Assembly (NCBI GenBank): GCA_041394845.1
Contig: JAWKHL010000001.1
Location: 1,488,001-1,552,000, forward strand
Source of the DNA: JAHCHG01 sp041394845
GTDB lineage: Bacteria > Acidobacteriota > Blastocatellia > Pyrinomonadales > Pyrinomonadaceae
Direction: 5' to 3'
DNA length: 64,000 nucleotides
Under the pieces are notes generated by a model. It saw nothing but the letters and a program-made list of their open reading frames with translations, was not told the DNA's origin and searched no databases. This document shows, in pieces, positions 24,618-32,408 of this stretch (the first letter of the stretch is position 1; every line of letters begins with the position of its first letter). The position numbers and the translations under genes were made by a program.

Positions 24618-25565
24618 ATGAACAAACCATTTCGCCGCAGAGATTTATTGGGAATCCGCGATCTTTCCGCCGAGGAGATCTTTGGAATTCTCAACACGGC
24701 CGAAAATTTCCGCGAGATCTCCAGCCGGGAGATCAAAAAAGTCCCGACCTTGCGGGGCAAAACGATCATCAATCTTTTTTTTGAGAATTCCACCAGAACG
24801 CGGACATCTTTTGAGCTGGCGGCCAAACGTCTTTCGGCCGATGCGGTCAATATCAGCGTTTCGACTTCGAGCGTTACCAAAGGCGAGACCTTGATCGACA
24901 CCGCGCTCAATCTCGACGCCATGTCGCCCGATTGCATCGTCGTCCGCCATTCGAGCGCGGGCGTTCCGCATCAACTGGCCAAGGTCAGCCGGGCCGCCAT
25001 CGTCAACGCCGGCGACGGGGCCAATGAACATCCGACGCAGGCGCTTCTGGATGCGATGACCATCCGCGAACATAAAAAAAAGATCGCCGGTCTCGAAGTG
25101 GCGATCATCGGCGACATCCTTCATTCGCGCGTCGCCCGTTCGAACATCCATCTTTTGACCAAACTCGGAGCCAGGGTCCGGATCTCCGGGCCAAAAACCC
25201 TCGTTCCCGGAGATTTCCGGCATCTGGTGGAAAAAGATCTGAAGGTTACCAAAAACATCGAAGAAGCGATCGAAGGAGCTGACGTTGTGATGATCCTCCG
25301 AATTCAGCGCGAACGGCAGGATTCGGCTTACTTTCCGACACTCCGGGAATACGCCATTCATTTCGGTTTGACGCAGGAAAGGCTCGAACTCGCCAAAGAA
25401 GACGCCATCGTTCTGCATCCCGGCCCGATGAACCGCGGGATCGAGATCTCTTCGGACGTGGCGGACAGTTCGCGCTCGCTGATCCTCGATCAGGTCAAAT
25501 ACGGCGTGGCGGTCAGAATGGCGGTGCTTTATCTGGCGACGGGCGGAACGCCGAACGCGGATTAG
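24618..25565 (+). CDS. pyrB: Aspartate carbamoyltransferase catalytic subunit
   Basis: 315 residues. The carbamoyl-phosphate motif is STRTRTSFELAAKRL, followed by HPTQALLDAMTIRE and the Asp-binding LHPGPMNRGIEI. It joins carbamoyl phosphate and aspartate. No regulatory pyrI gene follows. The gene starts 54 bases after the end of the inverted repeat, so expression depends either on read-through from pyrR or on a promoter inside that repeat region. Confidence 0.96.
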   Translation: MNKPFRRRDLLGIRDLSAEEIFGILNTAENFREISSREIKKVPTLRGKTIINLFFENSTRTRTSFELAAKRLSADAVNISVSTSSVTKGETLIDTALNLDAMSPDCIVVRHSSAGVPHQLAKVSRAAIVNAGDGANEHPTQALLDAMTIREHKKKIAGLEVAIIGDILHSRVARSNIHLLTKLGARVRISGPKTLVPGDFRHLVEKDLKVTKNIEEAIEGADVVMILRIQRERQDSAYFPTLREYAIHFGLTQERLELAKEDAIVLHPGPMNRGIEISSDVADSSRSLILDQVKYGVAVRMAVLYLATGGTPNAD

Positions 25566-25575
25566 CTTTTTCTTT

Positions 25576-25929
25576 ATGGAAACCAAGACCCTCTATCGTC
25601 CGGTCGGCAAAAAGGAACTGGTCTTGATCGAAGAAAGCGGTTTTTCCGCCTTTCCGCCGCGCCTTCCGGAACAACCGATCTTTTACCCGGTTCTGAACGA
25701 GGAATACGCCACGCAGATCGCCCGCGATTGGAACGCCAAATACAACGATGACAAAGTCGGATATGTTACGAGATTTGAGGTCCGGCGGGATTTTTTGGAC
25801 AATTACGAGGTGAAGATCGTCGGAGACAGAACGCACGAAGAATACTGGATTCCGGCGGAAGAGCTTGAGGAATTCAACCGGAATATTGTCGGAAGGATCG
25901 AGGTGATCGCCGAATTCAAGGGAAAATAG
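25576..25929 (+). CDS. Conserved hypothetical protein (annotated elsewhere as ADP-ribosylation/crystallin J1)
   Basis: 117 residues, starting 10 bases after pyrB. The pattern ETKTLYRPVGKKELVLIEES, FPPRLPEQPIFYPVLN and EEYWIPAEELEEFNRNIVG matches a widespread small family that databases often label crystallin J1-like without functional evidence. It has no signal peptide. The position between pyrB and pyrC suggests accidental operon membership rather than a pyrimidine role. Confidence 0.7.
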   Translation: METKTLYRPVGKKELVLIEESGFSAFPPRLPEQPIFYPVLNEEYATQIARDWNAKYNDDKVGYVTRFEVRRDFLDNYEVKIVGDRTHEEYWIPAEELEEFNRNIVGRIEVIAEFKGK

Positions 25930-26144
25930 ATTGGAATGATTTTAACTGGAATCTAAAAATTGAATTTCCCGATGATTCTGACGCTTTTTTTCAATATGCT
26001 TTTTATATTATCGACCAAGATTCAAAGGAAGTGGGAGTGTTCAGCGAACATTGCGGTTATCATATTTTCAATTTAGCCGCCGTTAATCTTGAACTTACCG
26101 ATTTTCAAGGAAAGATCGGTAAAACCGAAAAATTTATTGACTGA
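25914..26144 (+). pseudogene. Open frame without canonical start, possible decayed small gene
   Basis: A 76-codon frame runs to the TGA at 26142-26144 and reads like protein: DWNDFNWNLKIEFPDD, QYAFYIIDQDSKEVGVFSEH, then CGYHIFNLAAVNLELTDF. There is no ATG, GTG or TTG before it; the first usable codon would be ATT at 25914, or internal GTGs halfway. It may be the C-terminal part of a gene whose start was lost, or a gene with an unusual start. It overlaps the preceding gene by 16 bases and ends 4 bases before pyrC. Confidence 0.35.
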
Positions 26145-26148
26145 CCAA

Positions 26149-27435
26149 ATGAAATTACTTATAAAAAACGGCCACCTGATCGACCCGCTCGGGCAGGAAA
26201 ACACGGGGATGAACGTCTTGATCGAGGACGGCCGCGTTTCGGCCTGGCTCCGGCAAAATGAAAAAGCGCCGGAGGACGCCGAGGTTTTCGACGCCAGCGG
26301 GCTTTTGGTCGCGCCGGGTTTTATCGACCTTCACGTTCATCTTCGCGAACCCGGACAGGAACACAAGGAAACCATCGCCTCGGGTTGTGCGGCGGCCGTC
26401 GCCGGCGGTTGGACAAGCGTTTGCCCGATGCCAAACACCCAGCCGATCAACGACAACGCGGCCATCACCCGGTATATGATCGAACAGGCCGAACACGCCC
26501 GTTTGGCCAACGTTTTTCCGATCGGCGCCATAACCAAATCATCGGACGGCAAAGAGCTGGCCGAAATGGGCGAGATGCGGGCCGCCGGGGCGGTGGCCGT
26601 TTCCGACGACGGGCGACCGGTTCCGAACGCCGGAATGATGCGCCGGGCGATGGAATACGCGCGGGATTTCGATCTTCCGGTGGTCGATCACTGCGAGGAC
26701 AAATCGCTTTCTTCGGGCGGTGTGATGCACGAGGGCAAACTGTCGCTGCTTCTCGGATTAAAAGGAATGCCCGCCCTGGCCGAAGAGGTCGATGTGGTTC
26801 GCGACATTCTTCTGGCCAAGGAGACCGGAGCGCACATCCACATCGCCCACGTTTCGACCAAAGGATCGATCGAAGCCATCCGCCGGGCGAAAAATGAGGG
26901 GATCAGGGTCACCTGCGAGGTTACCCCGCATCATTTCACCTTGACCGACCGGGCGGTCGAGGGTTACGACACCAACACCAAGATGGCCCCGCCGCTGAGG
27001 AGCGAAGAACACCGGGAGGCGATCCTCGAAGCCATCGGCGACGGGACGATCGACGCCATCGCCACCGATCACGCCCCGCATCACGCCGACGAAAAAGCCC
27101 TCGAATACGATCGCGCACCGTTCGGCATCACCGGACTTGAAACCGGGGTCGGTCTGGCCTTTAATGAACTGGTTCACAAAGGGGTGATCGATCTGGCCCG
27201 TCTGGTCGAACTTTGCTCGTCGAATCCGGCCAAAATTTTCAACCTCAAGGATCGCGGAACCATCAAACCCGGTTCGATCGCCGATCTGACAATCATTGAT
27301 CCCGAACTGGAATGGACCTATAACGTCGCCGAGACCCGCTCAAAATCGCGCAATTCTCCGTTTGGCGGCTGGGAATTTTCCGGCGGTCCGGTCGCTACGA
27401 TCGTTGGGGGCAGAATCGTTTATCAAAGGAATTAA
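26149..27435 (+). CDS. pyrC: Dihydroorotase (class I type)
   Basis: 428 residues from the ATG at 26149; upstream in-frame TTG is rejected because the domain begins at MKLLIKNGHLIDP. Metal and substrate motifs are FIDLHVHLREPGQEHKE, MPNTQPINDN, VDHCEDKSL, HIAHVSTKGSIE and AIATDHAPHHADEK. It closes carbamoyl aspartate to dihydroorotate, acting between PyrB and PyrD. This completes three consecutive steps of pyrimidine synthesis in the window. Confidence 0.95.
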   Translation: MKLLIKNGHLIDPLGQENTGMNVLIEDGRVSAWLRQNEKAPEDAEVFDASGLLVAPGFIDLHVHLREPGQEHKETIASGCAAAVAGGWTSVCPMPNTQPINDNAAITRYMIEQAEHARLANVFPIGAITKSSDGKELAEMGEMRAAGAVAVSDDGRPVPNAGMMRRAMEYARDFDLPVVDHCEDKSLSSGGVMHEGKLSLLLGLKGMPALAEEVDVVRDILLAKETGAHIHIAHVSTKGSIEAIRRAKNEGIRVTCEVTPHHFTLTDRAVEGYDTNTKMAPPLRSEEHREAILEAIGDGTIDAIATDHAPHHADEKALEYDRAPFGITGLETGVGLAFNELVHKGVIDLARLVELCSSNPAKIFNLKDRGTIKPGSIADLTIIDPELEWTYNVAETRSKSRNSPFGGWEFSGGPVATIVGGRIVYQRN

Positions 27436-27534
27436 AATCCTGCCAATTTTTTGGTTTGATATAAAAGAATCCTGACCCCGAGTAAAAATCCGCCCCCACG
27501 CCCCTTTTTTGACTTTATGTTTGGAGAAACTCTT

Positions 27535-28458
27535 ATGAGAAAGATAATTTTTTGCTTGATTTTTATTTGTCCTCCCCTTTTCACCGAGGTCAAGGCTCAA
27601 ACCAATATTCGGGCGATTGACTTCCAGAATTTCACCTATCAACCTCTCTGCGGAGGGACCGAACCGCAAAATTTTTCCGTTAAAAACGGCTCCTTTTACG
27701 AGGAAACCCTGATACCGGTTCAACCGGACGACAATAAAAAGAAAAAAGTTGCCCAACCCACGACCAAATACGACCGGAAATTTTTCAATGTTTTTCAAAC
27801 CAATTTCGGGGACGTTACAGGGGACGGAAATGACGAGGCGATCCTGTTGACCGTTTGCAGCAAAAACGGCCCGGAAACCTTCACCGAGGGATTTATTTAC
27901 GGCATCAATGACGGGGTTCCGGAATTATTGGCAAGGATACCGGGCGGCGATCGAGCGGCCGACGGCATCCGAACCGTCTCGGTCGAAAACGGTACGTTAA
28001 TCGTTGAAAGAAGCGACCCCGGCGATTCCATTGAAGCCTGTTGCCCGGAAATGATCGCCACTTCCCGTTATCGGTTCGAAAACAACAATCTGAACCAGAT
28101 CGGTGAAACGGTCAAAAGGGAGATCTATCCCCCGACCCGAATTCAGTTTACTGAAGGAACCGATCGGACCTCATTTGATCTTTCGATCCCGAAAGACTCC
28201 CAAATAAACCGATTTATGATCAGCGGGAAAAAGGGTCAAACCTTGAGAGTCTACACGACCAATGATCTGGCCAAGATCCGGCTTAAACGGGGTTTGGCCA
28301 AATTGGAAACTGACCCCAAACCGATCAAAAAACTGACCTACTACACCGCCCGCAACAGCCTTATCGCCAAATTGAAGGAAACCGGAGATTTCGTTTTTGA
28401 AATAACAAATTTTTCCAAAACCGACCTCAACGTGACTGTGACGATCGAAATCAATTAA
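27535..28458 (+). CDS. Secreted protein with FG-GAP-like segment
   Basis: 307 residues from the ATG at 27535, with GGAG eight to nine bases upstream. The signal peptide is RKIIFCLIFICPPLFTEVKA. The mature protein has a calcium-loop-like segment GDVTGDGNDEAILL near residue 95 and a C-terminal beta-rich domain (IPKDSQINRFMISGKKG) resembling pre-peptidase C-terminal domains. Three to five cysteines may form disulphides. No enzymatic motif is seen. It probably acts in the periplasm or outside the cell. Confidence 0.7.
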   Translation: MRKIIFCLIFICPPLFTEVKAQTNIRAIDFQNFTYQPLCGGTEPQNFSVKNGSFYEETLIPVQPDDNKKKKVAQPTTKYDRKFFNVFQTNFGDVTGDGNDEAILLTVCSKNGPETFTEGFIYGINDGVPELLARIPGGDRAADGIRTVSVENGTLIVERSDPGDSIEACCPEMIATSRYRFENNNLNQIGETVKREIYPPTRIQFTEGTDRTSFDLSIPKDSQINRFMISGKKGQTLRVYTTNDLAKIRLKRGLAKLETDPKPIKKLTYYTARNSLIAKLKETGDFVFEITNFSKTDLNVTVTIEIN

Positions 28459-28467
28459 CCGATCCAC

Positions 28468-28513
28468 GATCAGGCCCCGGGACAGAAAAAACCGGGCCGG
28501 ATCATCTTTTTTT
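28468..28513 (+). terminator. Terminator after the secreted protein gene
   Basis: GATC...GGCCCCGG pairs with CCGGGCC.GGATC around about 11 bases and is followed by a T-rich tract. The stem has one bulged C. It begins about 10 bases after the stop codon. Confidence 0.7.
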
Positions 28514-28543
28514 AAAGGTCCAAATGAGGTATTCTAGGGTGAA

Positions 28544-28768
28544 ATGAAATTGCGAAAAACCCTCGGATTTATCTCGGAAAAATACAAGGGACCGTCCGTT
28601 TGCGAAGCCTGCGGCGAAGAATTCATCTGCGGAGCGACCTTCAAAGGTTGCTGGTGCATGAACATCAAGTTGACCGATGAGATCCGAAGGGATTTAAGGA
28701 CGAAGTACAAAGACTGTCTGTGTCGGAAATGTCTTGAAAAGTCAGCTTCCGCCGGGAAGATTTCTTAA
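28544..28768 (+). CDS. Cysteine-rich CWC family protein
   Basis: 74 residues with nine cysteines. The family pattern is visible: VCEACGEEFICGA, then GCWCMNIKL, then DCLCRKCLEK. The CWC motif gives the family its name; a metal-binding or structural role is presumed, the function is unknown. It ends 5 bases before the oxygenase gene and is likely co-transcribed with it. Confidence 0.8.
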   Translation: MKLRKTLGFISEKYKGPSVCEACGEEFICGATFKGCWCMNIKLTDEIRRDLRTKYKDCLCRKCLEKSASAGKIS

Positions 28769-28773
28769 TTGAT

Positions 28774-29337
28774 ATGGTTTTTGAGCAATTGGATTTAAAC
28801 CAACCCTTCATTTTTGAGATTGACGAGATTCTCAACCCCGAGGAATGTTCAAATTGGATCGAGCGGATTCAACGGGCCGGTCCCGAACCCGCCCCGATCA
28901 ACACTCCCGGCGGAACGAGGATTGTTGACCAGATCAGAAACAACCGTCGGGTGATCTTCGATAATCCCGAATGGGCCGAAGACCTTTTTCAAAGGGTCAA
29001 AGAACAGGTTCCCCGTGAGATCCACGGTCGCAAATTGTCAGGAATAAACGAAAGACTCCGGTGTTACGAATATCTTCCCGGTCAAAGATTCGCTCCGCAT
29101 TCGGACGGCGCTTTTGTCCGCGATGAAACCGAGCAGAGTTTTTACACCTACATAATCTATTTGAACGAAGGTTTTTCGGGCGGGGAAACCTGCTTTTTGG
29201 TCCAACCCGAAATATTGATTCAACCCAAAATCGGCTCCGGTCTCTTTTTTCAACATCCGATCATTCACGAAGGGGTCGAGGTTATAACCGGCGCAAAATA
29301 CGTCGTTCGAACTGATCTGATGTATCGAAAGGAATAG
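28774..29337 (+). CDS. 2-oxoglutarate/Fe(II) oxygenase, prolyl 4-hydroxylase type
   Basis: 187 residues. The iron ligands are in APHSDGAFV (HxD) and PIIHEGVEV (distal His), and the 2-oxoglutarate-binding Arg is in YVVRTDLMY. RCYEYLPGQRF and YIIYLNEGFSGGETCF are typical of P4H-like oxygenases. The enzyme would hydroxylate a protein or small-molecule substrate with oxygen, giving succinate and CO2. There is no signal peptide, so it is cytoplasmic. Its start follows the CWC gene by 5 bases, and the next gene starts 4 bases after its stop. Confidence 0.87.
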   Translation: MVFEQLDLNQPFIFEIDEILNPEECSNWIERIQRAGPEPAPINTPGGTRIVDQIRNNRRVIFDNPEWAEDLFQRVKEQVPREIHGRKLSGINERLRCYEYLPGQRFAPHSDGAFVRDETEQSFYTYIIYLNEGFSGGETCFLVQPEILIQPKIGSGLFFQHPIIHEGVEVITGAKYVVRTDLMYRKE

Positions 29338-29341
29338 AAAA

Positions 29342-30187
29342 ATGCGAAGAAAAATATTTGTTTTCCTGCTTTTCGGTCTGATTCTAAACGCTTTTGGATG
29401 CACCGGGACAAATAAACCGGAGCAAAAACCCGTTTCGGAGCAGGCCGAAAAACCCCCGGATCTTTCCGCCGCTCAAATCATTGACCTGTCTTATGATTTT
29501 TCAAAGGATACTATCTATTGGGTGACGGCCAAGGAATTCGAACGCGAAACCGTGGCCGAGGGAAAAACCGACAAGGGTTATTATTATTCGGCCTACAATT
29601 TTTCCGGAGCCGAGCACGGCGGAACCCACATCGACGCGCCGGTTCATTTCGCCGAAGGACGCCAATCGGTCGATCAAATCCCGCTCGAAAAACTGCTGGG
29701 GTCGGCCGTCAAGGTTGATGTTTCGGCCAAAACCGCCAATGACCGGGATTACCGGATCAGCGTTGAGGACCTGACGGATTGGGAAAAACAAAACGGGCAG
29801 ATTCCCGAAAACAGCATCGTTCTGCTGGAAACCGGTTTCGGGAAATTCTACCCCGACAAGGTTAAATACCTCGGGACGGACCAAAGGGGAGAGGAAGCGG
29901 TCAAAGACCTTCATTTTCCCGGTCTCGGCCCCGAAGCCGCCGAATGGCTGATCAAAAACCGGAAGATCAAAGCGGTCGGTTTGGATACGGCCAGCATCGA
30001 TTTCGGCCAATCAACCGATTTCAAAACTCACGTAACGTTGATGAGCGAAAACATCCCGGCGTTTGAAAACGTGGCCAACCTGGACAAACTTCCGGCCAAA
30101 GGATTTCAAATAATCGCCCTTCCGATGAAGATCAAGGCGGGGAGCGGCGGACCTTTGCGGATCGTGGCGCTTCTTCCCGGAAAATAG
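29342..30187 (+). CDS. Cyclase family (kynurenine-formamidase-like) lipoprotein
   Basis: 281 residues. A lipoprotein signal peptide ends in the lipobox LNAFGC, so the protein is probably membrane-anchored. The metal site motif GGTHIDAPVHFAEG near residue 98 is diagnostic of the cyclase/KynB fold, and FPGLGPEAAEWL and LDTASIDFG are further conserved. KynB enzymes hydrolyse formylkynurenine in the cytoplasm; an exported lipoprotein form probably has another substrate. It begins 4 bases after the oxygenase gene. Confidence 0.83.
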   Translation: MRRKIFVFLLFGLILNAFGCTGTNKPEQKPVSEQAEKPPDLSAAQIIDLSYDFSKDTIYWVTAKEFERETVAEGKTDKGYYYSAYNFSGAEHGGTHIDAPVHFAEGRQSVDQIPLEKLLGSAVKVDVSAKTANDRDYRISVEDLTDWEKQNGQIPENSIVLLETGFGKFYPDKVKYLGTDQRGEEAVKDLHFPGLGPEAAEWLIKNRKIKAVGLDTASIDFGQSTDFKTHVTLMSENIPAFENVANLDKLPAKGFQIIALPMKIKAGSGGPLRIVALLPGK

Positions 30188-30297
30188 TTTTTTTCGCATT
30201 TCAACCGGCATTTTGTCCAAACATCCGGTGGTGCGTGATTCTTTTCGGAACACTATTCCCCCGATTTCCGTAAACCTCAAAAAACGGAGGTAAACAA

Positions 30298-31386
30298 ATG
30301 AAGTTCCAATCGAGAGCCGTAAAACTATTTGCGTCTTTTATCGTTTTGATTCTGTTTGTCGCGGGCTTGCACGCTCAAACGGGAAAGATCATCCGCGAGA
30401 AATTGCATTCCAGATCGCTGGAAAAAACGGTGACCGGAGAATCGGCCGACCGCAATCTATCGATCTATCTTCCGCCAAGCTACGAAACTTCGACCGAAAA
30501 ACGATATCCGGTAATCTATCTGCTCCACGGTATCGGCGACACGGATGAAACTTTTCTCCGCCCATGGAGCGACAAAAATCCCGGTTTTGCGACCGTTCAG
30601 GAGGTAATGAACAGCGGCATCGGAGCCGGAAAATTCGGCGAAATGATCGTCGTCATGCCGGATGAAAAAACAAATTGGTTCGGCAGTTTTTACGTCAATT
30701 CCACGGTGACCGGGAATTGGGAGGATTTTACCGTCCACGAACTGGTCGAATACATGGATGGCAAATACCGAACTTTGGCAAACCCCAAAAATCGCGGGAT
30801 CGCCGGGCATTCGATGGGCGGTTACGGGGCTTTGACGCTTTCGATGAAACATCCGGAGGTTTTCTCGGCCGCCTACGCCATGAACCCGGCCATCATCGAT
30901 TGGGGCGGAGACCTGACGATCGAATCCCCGGCTTTGGAATTTGTCCTCGGAGCCAAATCATACGATGATCTCCTAAAGACCGGAGACCTTTACAAAATGG
31001 GCGTCATCACCCTGGCCCAGGCTTTTTCTCCAAATCCCCAAAAACCGCCCTTTTTTGTTGATCTTCCATTTAAGAAAGTAAACGGAAGGATGGTTCCCGA
31101 TGAACCCGGTTTCACCCGTTGGCGAGAACATTCCCCGATCCGGATGGTGGTCAAATACCGGGATAATTTGCAAAAACTGAGCGGGATCAGGTTCGATTCG
31201 GGCTATTCCGACGAGTTTCAATTCATCCCGGTAAATTGCCGGGCTTTTTCCAGCGAACTGACCAACAACGGGATCGATCATCGGTTCGAGGAATATAACG
31301 GTGATCATCGCAATCGTTTGTGGGGCGAAAAGGGACGGTTTTACAACGAGGTCGTGCCTTTTTTCTGGACGCTCTTGAAAAACTGA
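30298..31386 (+). CDS. Secreted esterase (PF00756-type alpha/beta hydrolase)
   Basis: 362 residues. A signal peptide (LILFVAGLHAQ) precedes the enzyme; GGAGG lies eight bases before the ATG. The nucleophile is in GHSMGGYGALTLSM and the likely catalytic His in YNGDHRNRLWGE. RYPVIYLLHGIGDTDETF is the oxyanion segment. The family includes trehalose mycolyltransferases, feruloyl esterases and S-formylglutathione hydrolases; the exact substrate is open. A shorter paralogue is at 44649-45548. Confidence 0.85.
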   Translation: MKFQSRAVKLFASFIVLILFVAGLHAQTGKIIREKLHSRSLEKTVTGESADRNLSIYLPPSYETSTEKRYPVIYLLHGIGDTDETFLRPWSDKNPGFATVQEVMNSGIGAGKFGEMIVVMPDEKTNWFGSFYVNSTVTGNWEDFTVHELVEYMDGKYRTLANPKNRGIAGHSMGGYGALTLSMKHPEVFSAAYAMNPAIIDWGGDLTIESPALEFVLGAKSYDDLLKTGDLYKMGVITLAQAFSPNPQKPPFFVDLPFKKVNGRMVPDEPGFTRWREHSPIRMVVKYRDNLQKLSGIRFDSGYSDEFQFIPVNCRAFSSELTNNGIDHRFEEYNGDHRNRLWGEKGRFYNEVVPFFWTLLKN

Positions 31387-31397
31387 ACCCGGGAGCC

Positions 31398-32324
31398 TCA
31401 ACCAACGTCCTCGCCAAAATCCATTTCTTTGGGAAGATCCGTCTCGAACAGGACCTTTTCATTGGTGGAGGGGTGAAAAAACCCGAGACCGGCGGCGTGG
31501 AGGCACATTCTGGAAAAGGAGCGCCCGCCGTATCTTTCGTCGCCGATGATCGGGTGCCCGATGTGTGAACAATGGATCCTCAGTTGATTGGTTCTCCCCG
31601 TAACCGGTTCCATTTCGAGCAGGGTTTTATCTGAAAACCTTTTCCGAACCAGATAATTGGTGATGCCCATTTTTCCGTCCGTCTTGATGTCCCATCTTTT
31701 TTCATCCGCGTAACGGCCTATCGGCGCCTCGATCCGCCCCCGATCCTCTCCGACCGTTCCCTCCACCCAGGCCAGGTATTTTTTCTCCACCAGTTTTCGT
31801 TTGAAATGATTGGAAAGAATTCTCAAAGCCCTCTGGGTTTTGGCGGCCAGAATCAAACCGGAGGTTTGTTTGTCGAGCCGGTGAACCAGGCCGGGGCGAA
31901 CCGGAGAGGATTTGGGATGTCGGATGTCGGATTTCGGATCGGGCGGGGTTTCAGATTTCGGATTCAGGTAAAAAGCCAAACCGTTCAGGAGCGTTCCGTT
32001 CTTTTCCCGATGGGTCGGGTGAACCAGCATTCCGGCGGGTTTATTGATAATGATGATCTGCTTGTCTTCGAAAATGATCTCCAACGGAATTTTTTGGGGC
32101 ATCATCGCCGTTTCCCGGTCGGTGTCCACCTCGATCTCGATGAAATCGTTGGTCTTGAGAACCATCCCGGCGTTGCCCGTATAACCGTTGACCTCGCATT
32201 TTTCGCTCTTGAGCAGATCCCTGAGGTACATTTTACTCAAAGAGGGGAAGGTGGCGAAAAGGAAATCATCCAACCGGGTCTTGTGAAAGTCTTGTTCGAT
32301 TTGAAACTCAAATTTTTTAACCAC
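31398..32324 (-). CDS. RluA/RluD-family pseudouridine synthase with repeat-derived insert
   Basis: 308 residues. An N-terminal S4-like segment (TRLDDFLFATFPSLSK) is followed by the catalytic HRLDKQTSGL (Asp about residue 152) and the C-terminal signature GRTNQLRIHCSHIGHPIIGD. It isomerises uridines in ribosomal RNA. Between GLAFYL and RPGLVHRLDK the loop is enlarged by about 20 residues (NPKSETPPDPKSDIRHPKS), encoded by the short tandem repeat that also occurs in fabD. The insert is in frame and probably tolerated in a surface loop. Confidence 0.9.
   Translation of the reverse strand: MVKKFEFQIEQDFHKTRLDDFLFATFPSLSKMYLRDLLKSEKCEVNGYTGNAGMVLKTNDFIEIEVDTDRETAMMPQKIPLEIIFEDKQIIIINKPAGMLVHPTHREKNGTLLNGLAFYLNPKSETPPDPKSDIRHPKSSPVRPGLVHRLDKQTSGLILAAKTQRALRILSNHFKRKLVEKKYLAWVEGTVGEDRGRIEAPIGRYADEKRWDIKTDGKMGITNYLVRKRFSDKTLLEMEPVTGRTNQLRIHCSHIGHPIIGDERYGGRSFSRMCLHAAGLGFFHPSTNEKVLFETDLPKEMDFGEDVG
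31916..31967. repeat. Short tandem repeat block inside the pseudouridine synthase gene
   Basis: Copies of CGGATGT, CGGATTT and CAGATTTCGGATTC run through this region. On the minus strand they read as PKSD/PKSE peptides. The block is in frame with the gene. Confidence 0.7.
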
Positions 32325-32408
32325 ATCTCACATCTTAACTTTAAAGAAGCCGAGGACGCAGTCCTGGAGAAAACTGCGCCCCCTTTCCGATGGCTTTGTG
32401 AGAGCACT

